Shown here in pieces: positions 11,999 through 24,700 of a stretch of 64,000 nucleotides of DNA (the stretch's first letter is position 1; each line of letters starts with the position of its first letter). Source of the DNA: Hyposmocoma kahamanoa (taxonomy: Eukaryota > Arthropoda > Insecta > Lepidoptera > Cosmopterigidae). Under the pieces are notes generated by a model. It did no database searches, had not been told where the DNA came from, and saw nothing but the letters and a program-made list of their open reading frames with translations. The position numbers and the translations under genes were made by a program. Location of the stretch: contig NW_020654810.1 of the NCBI RefSeq assembly GCF_003589595.1, forward strand, positions 13,859,303 to 13,923,302, read 5' to 3'.

Positions 11999-12354
11999 CG
12001 TCTTTTTCGCTCTTATGGTATGGACATAAAGCTTTTTCTGACTGGCTTAATGCGATTCCGAAAAGTGTGGTGACTCCCAACATCGACAAAACGATGTTGG
12101 TTAAACTTGCTTGTTAGCTAATGGTAAACATCGTTACTACTAAGCGAGGAACCATTATAAATTTGTTATTCAGCTTCCACAATGAAATTCGTTTACAAAC
12201 AAAACCAACTTACGCGAACTATAAAATTCAATTTTCCGCTTCGTTTTTTAATATCCAAACAATTATCAATACCTGTTTACCTACTAACACATTGTCTGTA
12301 TATTTCTACCACAGTATATTCTTAAATTATAAAGGAATATCTTTTTACCCTACC

Positions 12355-12618
12355 AAGTGATGGGACGAACAAGTCGTGCGACTGGTGGTAAGCGACACGC
12401 CTATTCATAATAATTGCAGTGACACTTGCAGGTTTAAATCGTAAAGATCTGAGTGGCACTACCACTGCGCCCGATAGCCAGAGACATAAGTTTATAAGTC
12501 CCATGTGCCTGTAATTTCACCAGCATCCGTACTCTTGAAAACTGAAACGCAGTACTCTGCTTGGTGGCCCAAATAGGCACGGTAAGGCTCTTTCACAAGG
12601 AGCTCAGCTACTACTGTA
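12355..12618 (+). repeat. Dispersed repeat family A, copy 2
   Basis: Full-length arrangement from 'gggacgaacaagtcgtgcga' to 'acaaggagctcagctactac', with point changes and a small deletion in the 3' third. Confidence 0.85.
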
Positions 12619-12619
12619 T

Positions 12620-13342
12620 TATAATATTAATTGCTTATATCTCAATAAACAAATAATATTATTTGTTTCTTGAAATGTTACCAAACATAAAATATATTTT
12701 ATTTTCATTATGTATGTGTGAATGAGATAATACAACATTATGTTCAAGACTTTTGGCACGTACGTCTCAAATATTATTCAATATTGTAAGTTGTCGTCAA
12801 ACATTACAGACATTGAGCAAACATGAATACAAAGAAAGAGCATTTCATCAGAAGCGGACTACAGAAATAAACCTTGAACTTTTTTAGAAAGCTAGGTTGA
12901 GGGCTGTTATTGTTATATAACTATGAGCCTTCACTTTGCATTGATCCATTTCAGTGTCTAAACAAACTGTCTATGACAGCAACTACTTATAATTAGTTTG
13001 GGTAAACAACGGACTTAAGTAATAGTAGTATAACTAGATTTAACTAATTTACATAATGCATTTAATATTGACTTTGTATTTACTGGGATTTATATTCAAA
13101 AAACAAAAAGTTGCGGTCTAAACCAAATCAATCAAGTCCAAATTTTCATTTCACAGGAGCAAATTGCACTGGAAATCGTCACATTCATACTACTACTCTT
13201 TCATATAGGTAAGGCAGATTCCCCTGAAAAAATTGAGTAAGAAACTGAGGGTTGATCTTTATAAATGTGGATACATTTGTACACATCATTTACAATATTT
13301 ATTTCAAAAAACCCAAAAATGCTAAACGGGTTCTACGAGTAC
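12620..13342. other. No gene recognised
   Basis: AT-rich sequence without a usable open frame or recognisable repeat. Confidence 0.45.
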
Positions 13343-13389
13343 ACTACTATAGTTTTTTAACATCCAAATGCGCAAACACAGTATAAATA

Positions 13390-13605
13390 ATAAATAACTT
13401 TTAGTACTTATAAAGTTTTTGTTTCTCTATAGTTTTAAATCACGTAAACGCAAGCATTTGAATTTCAACTGGAATCTTATTATATAAGCGTTCCCCGTGA
13501 AATGAATTTGTAATTTTGTGAAGACGACTGTCAAGACCAAGCATTTTATTTTTATTTCTTGTATTCATGTTACGTCTATCACTACTTTTTTGAAAAAAAA
13601 AAACT
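13390..13605 (-). pseudogene. LINE C-terminal remnant related to the LINE at 61.8-63.8 kb
   Basis: The minus strand reads 'SSDRRNMNTRNKNKM', then 'DSRLHKITNSFHGN' and, after a frameshift, 'NKIPVEIQ'. The LINE at 63.3-63.8 kb encodes the same order ('SDRHNINTRNGNKL', 'HSRLHKVKKSFKGQ', 'YNKIPVDIQN'). This is therefore a decayed 3' end of the same LINE lineage. Confidence 0.6.
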
Positions 13606-13670
13606 ATTTATATTTTCATAAATGCACTGCAACGCTAAAGTAAAAATTTTATTCCAATTTGTTATTCAAC

Positions 13671-13923
13671 TTGTCCAGGGAAATACTGCCACCTTACCGC
13701 ACCTATTTCTGCCATCAAGCAGAGCAATGCGAGTATTACTGCGTTTCGGTTTTGAAGAGTACGGATGCTGGTGAAATTACAGGCACATGGGACTTATCAA
13801 CTTATGCCTCAGGCTAACGGGCGCAGTGGTAGTGCCACTCAGATCTTTGCGATTTAAAGCTCTAAGCGTATTATGGATAGACGTGTCGCTTACCACTAGG
13901 CGCACGACTTGTTCGTCCCATCC
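13671..13923 (-). repeat. Dispersed repeat family A, copy 3
   Basis: Reverse-complement copy from 'gtccagggaaatactgccac' to 'cgcacgacttgttcgtccca'. A further 28 bp fragment of the same family end lies at about 14,208-14,235. Confidence 0.85.
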
Positions 13924-14701
13924 ATTGACTTACAAATAAATGGACGACGGGTCTAATACAAAAAGCACGAAAAAAATATCCCAAGTCGACCTATTTAAAC
14001 GTAGTGACATGTAAAGGAATATGAAAAAGCTAAAACGTTGAATTTAAATTGTAATGTCATCGCAGTACTGTCTAATTTTGCTTGCTTCGCTGTCAGTCAA
14101 ACAAACGAAGACTAAAGCGTGAATGACGCTCTCTATACGATTTTAACGCCCTATAAGTTCGGACACTTTTTAGCGCGTACCCGACGTCCATATAATTGTA
14201 AGTCAATGGTCCCATCACTTGATATTATAAAAAATATTCCTTTTTAATTTAAGGATATGCTGTGGTATTTAATTTCTTTAGACATATCTCAAGAGACAGA
14301 CAGAGAGAGATGTGAGACAACATAGGGAATTACCTAATCGCACATTTTTACCGTGAAAATAGCTAAAGTGCTTCTCAATCCAGTGGTTTTACTTATGAGA
14401 GTATCCAGAGCGGAGCCGTCAATTTAGTTACCGCCTATCCAATTGCAATTTAACATCCAAAGTTATACATTGAGGCATATCAGCGCACAAGTGGCGTAAC
14501 CTACATTCTACATTTTTTCTACAATTACTTTTACTGAAGTATAAATATTTTATATTTGGATGCTATTTTCATGTCTAAAAAATATTTAATTATTAAATTT
14601 TAGGAAAAATTGTATACATTAACACTTTTGCACTGGTAGCCTCAATTATTGATACAAATATCGGACAAATGTAACGAAAATTTTTTTCGATCCAAGTGGA
14701 C

Positions 14702-15686
14702 TTTTTTTTACGGGGGGAAATCTTTATAGATACCCCTAAGCCCAGGGAGGCTGCAATGCTGTGCAATGCAGGCTCCGGAGTCTCTGTCCAGAGCCCGCTG
14801 GCCTCACTAGGGGATCAGGCGAGCAGCGAACTGCCTTCGCCTTCTCCCCGTACGTCTGCGCCGAAGCGGGTGTGCGTCCGCCGCGTCCTCGCGCACCCGC
14901 TCTGCAGCCTCCTTTTGCGACATAATCTCTCCGCAAAAGGAGACCACCGCCTCCCAGGACTCCTCGCTACCGAGCGTGGCGGCAACCACGCTCGGCAGCG
15001 AGAGGTCCTGCCCTATTGTCCCCGTCAGGGTACGGCGCTGCTCATCCCACCGGCTGCACAGCTCTAGGGTGTGCTGCGCTGCTGCTGGTGTCATATGCAG
15101 CGCCGCATTCGTGGCACGACGGGGACGGTACCCTCCTCGCCACCTTGTGTAGGTAGTGACCGAAGCAGCCATGCCCGGTCAGCACCTGCACAAGGTGGTA
15201 CGACAGTGGCCCGTGGGATCGGCTCACCCACTCTACGAGGACAGGACGGATCGCTCCTATGGTGCGAGCTCTATAGGGGGATCCGCCAAGCCCTCTTTCC
15301 ATCGGTCCCGCATGCGCTGCGCTGCGAGTCGGCGCTCCCACTTGACCTCTTGGGGAGCAGGTCGCTCGCCTCGGTCCGCCATTCCCTGCCGGTAGGCGTG
15401 GACCTCCGCCAGGACCTTGGCTTCAAGGCCCCACAGCGGAGTACTGGCGAGGACGCATGCGGCATCGCAGGCCACCGTCATGTACGCCCTGCACAGCCAA
15501 AGCTGAGGCCTCCTCAGCAGCGGTTTCGTCGCCGCTGATAAGGCCCCACTCCAAATGGGAGCCCCGTATAAGGCCATACTTCGGGTCACCCCGGCGTATA
15601 GCCTTCTGCAAGGGGCTCCCGGCCTCCCGAGATTGGGCAGGAGCCGACCCAAAGCCGATGCGGCGCCCACGATTCCATCGCCGGTC
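14702..15686 (-). mobile_element. R1-clade LINE, 5'-truncated, with 14 bp target duplication
   Basis: The poly(A) tail appears as poly(T) near 14,702-14,709. Both sides carry a perfect 14 bp duplication 'cgatccaagtggac' at 14,688-14,701 and 15,687-15,700. Compared with the copy at 41.9 kb, about 200 bp of 3' UTR is missing near 14,745, so there is an internal deletion. The coding part continues from about 14,807 up to the truncation point. Poly(A), a 14 bp duplication and 5' truncation together match R1-type target-primed insertion. Confidence 0.92.
14807..15686 (-). pseudogene. R1-clade ORF2 C-terminal half (frameshifted)
   Basis: The protein begins inside the region after the reverse transcriptase ('LYAGVTRSMALYGAPIWSG'), continues through 'RWKEGLADPP', then shifts frame near 15,260 and again near 15,070 before the 'RRRTGRRRRQFAARLIP' end. 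The zinc motif 'CHECGAAYDT' is still readable. No catalytic domain remains. Confidence 0.8.
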
Positions 15687-15699
15687 CGATCCAAGTGGA

Positions 15700-15835
15700 C
15701 CTGACTGGACCAACTGATCCAGCCGGATCGAACGAATTTTTCTAGATCAAATGATCCAGTCAAGTCCAGAATTTATCTTTGTGTTTGTTCGATCTTTGTA
15801 TGAATAATAATAACGAACTAGTGGAGTATTTTCAC
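15700..15835. repeat. SINE fragment, target of the R1 insertion
   Basis: Contains 'gatccagccggatcgaacga', then 'gatctttgtatgaataataa' and 'aacgaactagtgga'. These blocks recur in the tRNA-related tandem copies at 40.9-41.6 kb and in fragments at 44.3 and 54.2 kb. The R1 copy at 14.7 kb inserted beside this sequence. Confidence 0.55.
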
Positions 15836-15939
15836 AAAAATATATTCAATGAATATATATCATGATATTCAATAAAAACAAATATTGCATCTAAAGTTGT
15901 AGCTAAAGATATTACTCTATCTACAAGATTATTTTTTAT

Positions 15940-16215
15940 GATATCAAGTGACGGGGCGAACAAGTCGTGTGCCTGATTGTAAGCTACACGCCTGTCCATA
16001 ACAGTTACGGCGCACTCAGAGCTTTAAATGGCAAATATCTGAGGGGCACTGCCACTACGCCCGACACCCTGAGATATAAGTTAACAAGTCCCATGTGCCT
16101 GTAATTTCACCAGCACCGGAACACAATAATGCTAACGTTACTGTTTGGCGGCAGAAATAGGTAAGGTGGCAGTACTTCCCTGGACGAACTCTTTCACAAG
16201 GAGCTGTACTACTAC
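15940..16215 (+). repeat. Dispersed repeat family A, copy 4
   Basis: Near-complete copy, from 'atcaagtgacggggcgaaca' to 'acaaggagctgtactactac'. Confidence 0.85.
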
Positions 16216-16351
16216 TTTTCGATTCTTACTGTGATGTTGTGCCTATCTGTCTGACAATTACTACTACTTACTACTATATACTACTTAAATCACATGAAAT
16301 ATTTTTTAATAACCAATCTAACATGACAGTTGCTTGTTCAGCTCTACCAGC

Positions 16352-17467
16352 TAAGGCGATTATCACACTGCACCGCGCCCCGCTACGGAGCGCGAGACGC
16401 GTAATCATGCGCGGCGGTGGCGGAGACGCAGATCTGTGTCAACGCGCGGTTTAATCAGCGCAGGGACAGCGATCTAGCGGCCCCGCGTCACTTAGGCGAT
16501 TATCACACTGCACCGCACCCCGCGACGGAGCGTGAAGCTGCGTTTTTTAACGTTGTTCTGAAGTACCTCAGTGTGTATGGAAAACACGCGCCATCGAACA
16601 CACTGACAACGCTTCTCCGGCGCGCGCCGTGTTACCGTGGCCCCGTGCGGAGGGGCGCGGCGTACCGCAGGGTATGGCACACTGCGCTCTGCACTGCCGC
16701 GCAGATTTTTAAGCTTAAGGACATATTCAGTTTTCTACAATAGATCTCGACGTCGATATATTTATATTTGCTATTGAAAATCGACCAAATTTATCTTCAT
16801 ATTTTCTTAAATGTTTGTAATGAACTTGAAGTTATCCATTTATCGATCTGGTTCGAAAACAGGGATATATCCAATATCTTCGGTGTCTTTTTATTTGAGT
16901 TAACAAAACCCAAGTAGACAGCATAACTGCAGCGTCCTGAATGAGTTCTGTAGTATTAACCATTCTTGTCAAAGAAGAATCTCGGCTACATATACAATCA
17001 CTACGGCGATCAACTGCGAAGCGAGTCTTTAAGTGACGCGGGGCGGGGCCGGTAGACCGCTGCCTCCGCCTTAATTTTAAAGTTAATCGCTTCGCAGTTG
17101 ATCGCCGTAGTGATTGTATACGTCGACGAGATTCTTCTTTGACAAGAATGGTTAATAATACAGAACTCATTCAGGACGCTGCAGTTATACTGTCGATTTG
17201 GTTTTTGTTTACTCAAATAAAAACACACCTAAGATATTGGATACATCCCCTTTTACGATCAATAAATGGATAATTTCAACTTCATTACAAAGATTTAAGA
17301 AAATATGATAAGAAGAGAAAGGCAAATTTGGTCGATTTTCAATAATGGTGAAGCGTTGTCAGTGTGTTCGACGGCGCGTGTTTTCCATACAAACTGAGGT
17401 ACAACGTTAAAAAACGCAGCTCCGCGCCCTGTCGCGGGGCGCGGTGCAGTGTGATACTTGCCTAAAA
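16352..17467. mobile_element. Foldback (long inverted repeat) DNA element
   Basis: The left arm (from 16,491) and right arm (17,089-17,467) are reverse complements over almost their full length, with about 62 bp of loop at 17,027-17,088. Ends read 'tatcacactgcaccgc' on the left and its complement 'gcggtgcagtgtgata' on the right. The inner arm sections (16,845-17,026 versus 17,089-17,270) are roughly 90% identical by eye. The left arm has an extra ~155 bp (about 16,620-16,775), and a second partial copy of the outer end lies at 16,352-16,400. There is no transposase. The superfamily is not assigned. Confidence 0.8.
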
Positions 17468-17696
17468 TGATAAATAAATCTTATTACACGCCAATCCCTC
17501 AAACGGTTCGCGTATTACATTGACACAAATGTAATTCCCTAACAATATACGCGTGTGGAAGCCTGATCAATATTTTTTTCTAGATCAGTGTACATTTTAC
17601 TACTGTAAAATACGTCAAAATACATCAGTGTTTTTTGACATATCTAACACGATTACAGCTACATCTTTAGACATGAATGATGAATAAGCAAAACAA

Positions 17697-18180
17697 TTCA
17701 TCATCATCAGCGTCAACCTATTTATACGTCTCACGACCGTCTATCAGGCGAGTCCAATGTCCGGGCGGCGTCGTGGTGAATGTTCACTGATCCCACGGCG
17801 CCGACTCAACCGGCGAGAGGGAAACCCGGGGGGGTTTTAGTGGGGTAGGTCCTCCAGTCTGGAGGGAGAGTCCCCATATAACCCCTGAGTCTCCCTGGGC
17901 TCAGGGGCATCCATAAAGATTTTCCCCCGTCAAAAAAAAAAAGGCGAGTCCAATGTGAGTTGGACATTTCACACGTTTTCGATGGTTGAGAATCTTCTTC
18001 GATGCGCAGGTTTTGTCACGATGTCTTCCTTCACCGAAAAACTGATGGCAAATTCCAAATTAAATTTAACACATAAATTTCGAGAAACTCAGAGGTGCGA
18101 GCTCGCATTGGAACCCACGGCCTCTGATTGGAGAGGCGGTAGGTCAACCGTCTGTACGGTTTAAAATAATTTGCAATAAA
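17697..18180 (-). mobile_element. tRNA-derived SINE, interrupted by an R1-clade 3' UTR
   Basis: The minus strand near 18,080-18,165 contains 'gacctaccgcctctccaatc' and a B-box-like 'gtgggttccaatgcgag', consistent with a tRNA-derived head. The SINE continues through 'gttgagaatcttcttcgatg' to a 'catcatcatcagcgtcaacc' region. A related copy lies at 52.63-52.80 kb. The R1 insertion at 17,761-17,942 splits it. Confidence 0.6.
17761..17942 (+). mobile_element. R1-clade LINE, 3' UTR only, with perfect 14 bp target duplication
   Basis: Only the last ~180 bp of the R1-clade element is present, from 'cgggcggcgtcgtggtgaat' to poly(A). It is flanked by 'ggcgagtccaatgt' at 17,747-17,760 and 17,943-17,956. 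The sequence is nearly identical to the 3' UTR at 9,280-9,464. This is an extreme 5' truncation. Confidence 0.95.
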
Positions 18181-18543
18181 GTTATTCTGAGACTCTCGCC
18201 TCTCCCGTGGCATAAAAGAAATTGCTATATAGCAATAAGGCCGCCTGTTACACATAAACTTAATGCTACTATTATACTTAAGCTATTGTATTGTATTTTA
18301 ATTGTAATTTTATGAGCAATAAAGAATATTTCATTCATTCATTCAAGATTAATTTTAGTGTATAAATGGAAGAGGGAGTATTTCCCGGCAATGTCAATTA
18401 TTATTATTAGATTCGATTACTAAGAGTTACTTATGAACCCAATTGGTGGATACCTATTTCACTTATTAAGGCTAAATGGCATTGTTCTTTGGGGAACTTG
18501 ACAGCAGATTAGTAATATCAGTTATTTCTGTATTTTTTGACAG

Positions 18544-18774
18544 ACAGCAACTTCGTGTTGGGCAATGCTCAAGTGCCGGCATACCCGATCGTGTACTGCT
18601 CGGACGGGTTCTGCGAGCTGACGGGGTGGGCGCGCGCACACATCATGCAGAAAGGTTGCGCGTGCAAATTTCTCCACGGGCCTGACACCAGAGAGGAGCA
18701 TCGCCATGAAATCGATGCAGCACTTGATTCCAAACATGAACTCAAGCTGGAAGTTATTTTCTATAAGAAAAGTG
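18544..18774 (+). CDS. Elk: Elk exon: PAS domain, first part
   Basis: Acceptor 'tgtattttttgacag' precedes it and 'gtaagtt' follows. It starts in phase 1; an upstream C would make the first codon His, as in the '[11 protein letters not shown]' of relatives. It encodes '[20 protein letters not shown]', then '[15 protein letters not shown]' and ends 'EVIFYKKSG'. The PAS domain of EAG-family channels contacts the C-terminal homology domain and modulates gating. Confidence 0.95.
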
Positions 18775-21700
18775 GTAAGTTAGACTCATTTTATTAATAT
18801 ACCGTCCATCAAAATGAAAATTCTACGATCATTGCTCATTATGAAAGGAATTAATAAAAGGTAGATACCTATTGTTGACAAATAATATTTATAATATTAA
18901 ACATTGAAATACGGATTTTTAATTCTCATGAAAATCACAATCTGCCCTGAAATCAAGGGTGCTATTAATTCCTCTTCAAAAAGAATGCTGCCATTTGATA
19001 TGGGTTCCGGAAATCAATTTGTAAAATTACGATCCTCTTCTCTTTGACTTCGACATCATTACATTTGTAGGGACATTTTTTGTACTCCCCAGTAACAAGC
19101 TTGACGGACGGAGAACCAAACTTTTGACGGAAATGAGTTTCTCACTCAACTCGGGTTTGCCATTAATGGTTTTAAAGACGTCGTCCACTCTGCAATCGTA
19201 AACAAAAACCAATAAGGGGGTTTACGATTCCATTCGGTAAAATTAAACTTTTTCAAGTACCCAGCTGTTGGTCTTCACCGAGGTTTACTGCTTACGACGA
19301 CGACACCGTTGCGTACACGAAACTACGCGAAAATAGTAAAGCGCGGTGGGCATGTGACGTAACCTTCAAATTGATTATTTTCTTTTAGCTGAGCATATCG
19401 GATAAATACCTTCGGACCTTAAACCATAGTCAATGCGATGGCGCGCTTGAGCTTTTGAATTTCAATACAAAGGCAATTCACATTCATTTAAATTTACAGG
19501 AACCCCGTTCTGGTGCTTACTTGACATCGTCCCAATTAAGAATGAAAAGCGAGAAGTGGTTTTATTCCTTGCCTCTTTCAAGGACATCACCAATACTAAG
19601 ATGGCAGCCATGAATACTAACGAGGACTTTGATAGCGGTAAGTATCTTTATAAAGATGGCACTCGAGTTTTTTAAAGCAACACAAGCTATAGACTTCCAA
19701 GTATCTGTATCATTTTGTGGCCTTGCTTTGAGGCGGTTTAATAAAGATGTTTCCGATTTGTGCATTTGTTATATCTACCTAACATGAATATACCAACATT
19801 TATATGAGCACGTTGTTTTAGTGCTATAGGTAACTCGATAATACTAGCGTTAGATTCAGCCCGGTAGCTCCCCGTTGACCGTAGCTGGCCGTAGCGAGAC
19901 ATCACAGCACGGTAAAGTTCCTTCCGAGTGTTTGTAGTTGTACTACATTATGTAGAGTTTTGAATTATTTTAAATTTTGATTACCATAGTTAGACATACA
20001 GACAATGTCTACTATCGGTCGTATGCCAACACGTCATATTACACTAGCCGATCTCACAAGACAACTCTCCACTTTTCTACAAATACTAATAATAATAATG
20101 CTAATCTTTATTTCATGACAAAAATCGTATATCTAAATATCTATCTTCTTGTGTGTAACTCGCTCTACTTCTGAAAAGGTATTTCAAAGAAATTCCCTGT
20201 TATTGGTACATATTAAATGAACATTCATTAACAAAAACATTAATTTTTGATTCAGCATTTACGTACTTACTATACTTTTCTAATCGAACTAATCAAACTG
20301 GTTCTTGCAGCTAATATGTATATCTTTCCATTAATTTTACCATTGTATTTTACTCACATTTTAAATTAATTACACGGTAATTTTCACAAATTTCACGTTT
20401 TTAATAAATGTCGTAGTGCCGTAGCTGTTTAATACCAATATAAATCTTATATGTTACGAACTAGTGTAATAATGGGTATGTTTCCATTAAGCCTGTTCAT
20501 TAATGCCATGTATATAACTCAACTATAAATAACATTATTATAAGATAGAGTTATTAATTTTCAAATTTGCGAACAAAGGCAGAATTATGGTGTTGCGGTT
20601 AGCCTAAACACTGCAACTGAATACTACCATCACTAATGAAATCGTAGAATAATCAGCATATAGACTATAGTTTCTGAAAATAGTATTTGTTTAATTCAAA
20701 TTATTCACGGTCGGTTATGAAAACCCGACATTTTCAAGTTGGTAATAACCAGTTAGTTAATTTTTCAATCAATTTTCTACTCCACCGCAAACTTTTGTGA
20801 ACAAAACGGTACCTTAATTGACCTTTTTAATTGAAGCATAACCAATTTTTTTACATCTGTTAATTTTTCAATACAATCACTGGTATATTACGAGTAATAA
20901 TTGAATTGGGTTGGTTACGCTAACTAAAATAAACACTATTTTGTTTTAACGAGACGAAACCTCTATGTTTGTTCAGCTGCGTGTGGTAGCTTTGAATATG
21001 TATAAATCACTATTTTGCGTTTGCAAATTATTGTCAAGGGCAGTGCCAACTAGAGATAGATCTTCTGTTAGACAGATGCCTTGCTTTTGTAAAAAGTGCT
21101 AACATGTACATTCTCGAAGAGGAAATATTTTATAATCAGTGCGTATAAATACTGGCAAACTCCAAATGAAAACAGTAGGTAAAATTTAAATCAACCAACA
21201 AAATTTAAGTTCGTATGGAAGTTTTATCAGAATCTATAAATATGCAAATATACATTTTGAAATATGAAAGTAATTTGAACAAAGTCTTGTTCTGTTCTTA
21301 TACAATACAAAGAAGTTAGACATCCACTGGCTTCGCTCAGTCTAATGCATGCTTTAAAAATTTTAATGTGTACATAATTTTTGCAAGGTTTTCAATTGAT
21401 ACTTTTTTGTTCGTGTTAATGTTTTCGTATTTTCTCATTTTGTTGTACGTATGTTTAAGTTAGTAGACAGGAGTCATTTGTATTTTATTACGTATTATAA
21501 CGTTAATGTTATTGACAGTGTGAAGCTGTTTCTATGTGACTGACTTATATCCGCTTAGCTGGCGTTATCAAGTGCCGAGGTTACCAAGTCAAAGAAAATT
21601 CATACAATTACTGTCACGGTTTCACAATTTAAACAATATAACTTTGAAATATAAGTGCCATATATATTCATTATCCTATATAACATATATCATATAACTC

Positions 21701-24700
21701 CTATCTCTTCGTAATGATCTTGTCGAGATTGATATATTTTATGATGTATTTTATGGTTATAGCAAAAACGAAAAGCGCTGAGAAGCAATTAATCTGTACC
21801 TCAGTTCTAACCGCAGTTTATTCCAACTAATAATGATGCCCGTTATTTAGCCTTCCCAAGACTTACCTACATTTTTCTCCGATAACGATCTTGTTTGTTG
21901 TTTCTAAGCACTCAGTGAATTCGTAGAATTTTCTCTAACTTTGAAACCCATTTTGTAGTTTTATAGCATAATGACCTCTAGGCAGAGATTTCTCGCGTAG
22001 GTACATTTCCGTTAAAATAAATAATCCCCGTTTCTTGAGAGGACTTACTTAGAATTTCATTCATGTATTCTTAGCGAGCGGACTTAATCACAATTATCTT
22101 TCAATCCTATCGGAGGAGTAAATTACGTTGGGAAATCTCTCCTAATTCTAGAGCAAAAAAAATGTTTTATCTCCTTTTAAGGTTGTTTTAATTCATTATT
22201 ACTAGTGCATGGTACAAATCAACAATATTTTAATAATAAATCGATGTGAGTCCCTGCTAATTAGTTTGCTACAACACTGCTTTTGCAATCATGGTCGGAC
22301 ATCACGGTAGCATCAAGCAACATTTCTCAGTCGCCATTTCAATGATGGGGTCACAAAATATTTCATATTTTTCTTTGACATTTTGGATACTTTTTTATGT
22401 GCGCCCCGTATCCTACAAACCGGCCCTGTTTGCAGAAGCCACGAATATCATCTTGTTTCCATGTATGTACCATGAGGTAGTGGTTATAGCTGGCGATCGG
22501 AGATAATAACCGGGTGGTTTGTGCACGCAGGAGCCGCGGTGCGGCCTTCGGCTGGTGTGGTCACTCTAGCGTTATCCCCATTTGTACCCGCAGCGGCACT
22601 TTTGGGCGCCCGGTTCCGCGCTGAATCTAGTTGCCTACTTCCAGACCCGAATGGCAATCTTGACCCCGAAGCGCCGTCGCCCGCCAACATGGGCAGACGG
22701 CGATCTAGGGCGGTACTATACCAGCTTTCAGGACATTATAAACCAGATAAAACGAAGACAAAATTAAAACTCAACAATGTTAGTAAGGTAACATTATTAA
22801 CACAATATCAATTGTATATTTTTTGTAGCTAAACCAGACATGTTTTCAGTTAACCTTATCTTCCTGAGGTTATACAATTCATAATTTAATTAAGTACGTC
22901 ATGATTTCGCGCCCTAGGTGTAATAAGGCCACATCTGCAAAATTACAATTTCTTAGAAGACAGTTTTAGAGGCTGCGAACGAAATTTCGCTTATTTGGTG
23001 CTACATTGATGTAATTGTAATTTTGGCAAATTTGGATAAAGGATGTTAATACGTAATTAATTAAGTCTTAATTCAATTATGCCAAAATTGCAATTAAGTC
23101 AATGTTGCACTAAATGAGCGATTTGTCGATAACTTTTTGTGTTTAAATAGGGTAATTATGAATTCTATATACATAACTTGTTTCATGTAGTTTGTATTAT
23201 TTTTATGACTTTCATGTTTTGACGTATGATCACATGTGGCTTAATTATACCAAGGGTAAGATTTGTTTATTTATTAGTAATAATAAAATGTATTATTTTT
23301 TAGAATTTGCTTCACTCATCGGACCCACCATTGCCCGAGTACAAAACATCGGCAATAAAAAAATCTAAGTTCATTATATCACACTACGGCCTGTTTAAAA
23401 CTTTTTGGGACTGGTTAATCTTAATAGCAACTTTTTATGTGGCTGTGGTGGTGCCATACAATGCCAGCTTCAACGCTAAAGAAAGAATTAGCCCTGTCAT
23501 GGACGTTGTGGTTGAAGTATTTTTCATATTCGGTAAGTTACACTTGAGAGCAAGTTACCCATGGCGACTTTTAGCAGCGCGTTTGCAGCGATGCAGTCGC
23601 TACTCGTCTACCTTTACACACCGCGGCGATACAATCGCGATGTTCGTTTTTGTTTTTTTTTTTATAATACTAAGTGACGGAACGAACAAGTCGTGCGCCT
23701 GATGGTAAACGACACACCTATCCATAATAATTGCAGTGCCGCTTAGAGCTTTAAATCGTAAAGAACTGAGTGGCAATACCACTGCGCCCGTTAGCCTGAG
23801 ACATAACTTGATAAGTCCCTTGTGCCTGTAATTTCACAAGTATCCGTAATCTTCAACACCGAAACGCAGTAATACTCGCATTACTCTGCTTGGCGGCAGA
23901 AATAGGTAAGGTCTAGGCACTGCTTCTAAAATTATAAGGGACTACATCTACAGGAGCGCGTTTGCATCGATGTAACTCCCGCTATAGTGTCGCGCTGTCG
24001 TTTGTATCGCTGCTGAAAGTCGCGGGCGCGCCGTGGATAACCGCTCTAAATACATGTTTTTCTTACTAACGGTGCCCAATCCTTGTAAAATTAACTAATA
24101 TCAAGTTCATTTTAGAAGTACCTAAGCACTTAATATTTCTTTTTATTTCCATCGGCGATTTCTTAATTTGCGAGTCGAAAAAGTTTTATTGGAATTTTCT
24201 TTACAGATATAGTACTTAATTTCCGGACGACGTTCGTGAGTAAGAAAGGTGAAGTCGTGTCGGACTGGAAAGCGATAGCCCTTAATTACATCCGGACTTG
24301 GTGCGTGGTCGATCTTCTAGCTGCTCTGCCATTCGATATACTTTATTGGTCCGACGTGTACAGCATATCAGTAAGTAAATAATACTATAAGTTAGTCACT
24401 CTGAAAATATTATAGCAAAACATGACGCAGACTTCGTTGAACGAAAATTCCATTAATTGTAGGTACTATGATTATCGAGTTAACATAGGAAATGAAACAA
24501 TTTTTTCGGTTCTAAACCGCGTATATTAATTAAGCGTCATTTTAAATTTTAAAGTTTGTTATTTCTGTAGTATACGTATATAATGAGTGAGGTACCCTCC
24601 TATTTACATAATATATAATAGAAAAGGTACCCGTCTCTATATGTATCTCCAGTGGCGAATACTTGTCAGGTGAAGCCTGAAAAACAACAAATTTCTGAGA

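Noticed and set aside
14696..15067. 123-codon + strand frame beside the R1 insertion
   Set aside because: It is antisense to the R1-clade coding sequence and equals the shadow frame seen in the other copies.
18476..18685. Separate small gene overlapping the PAS exon
   Set aside because: It is in another frame from the conserved PAS sequence and has no domain.
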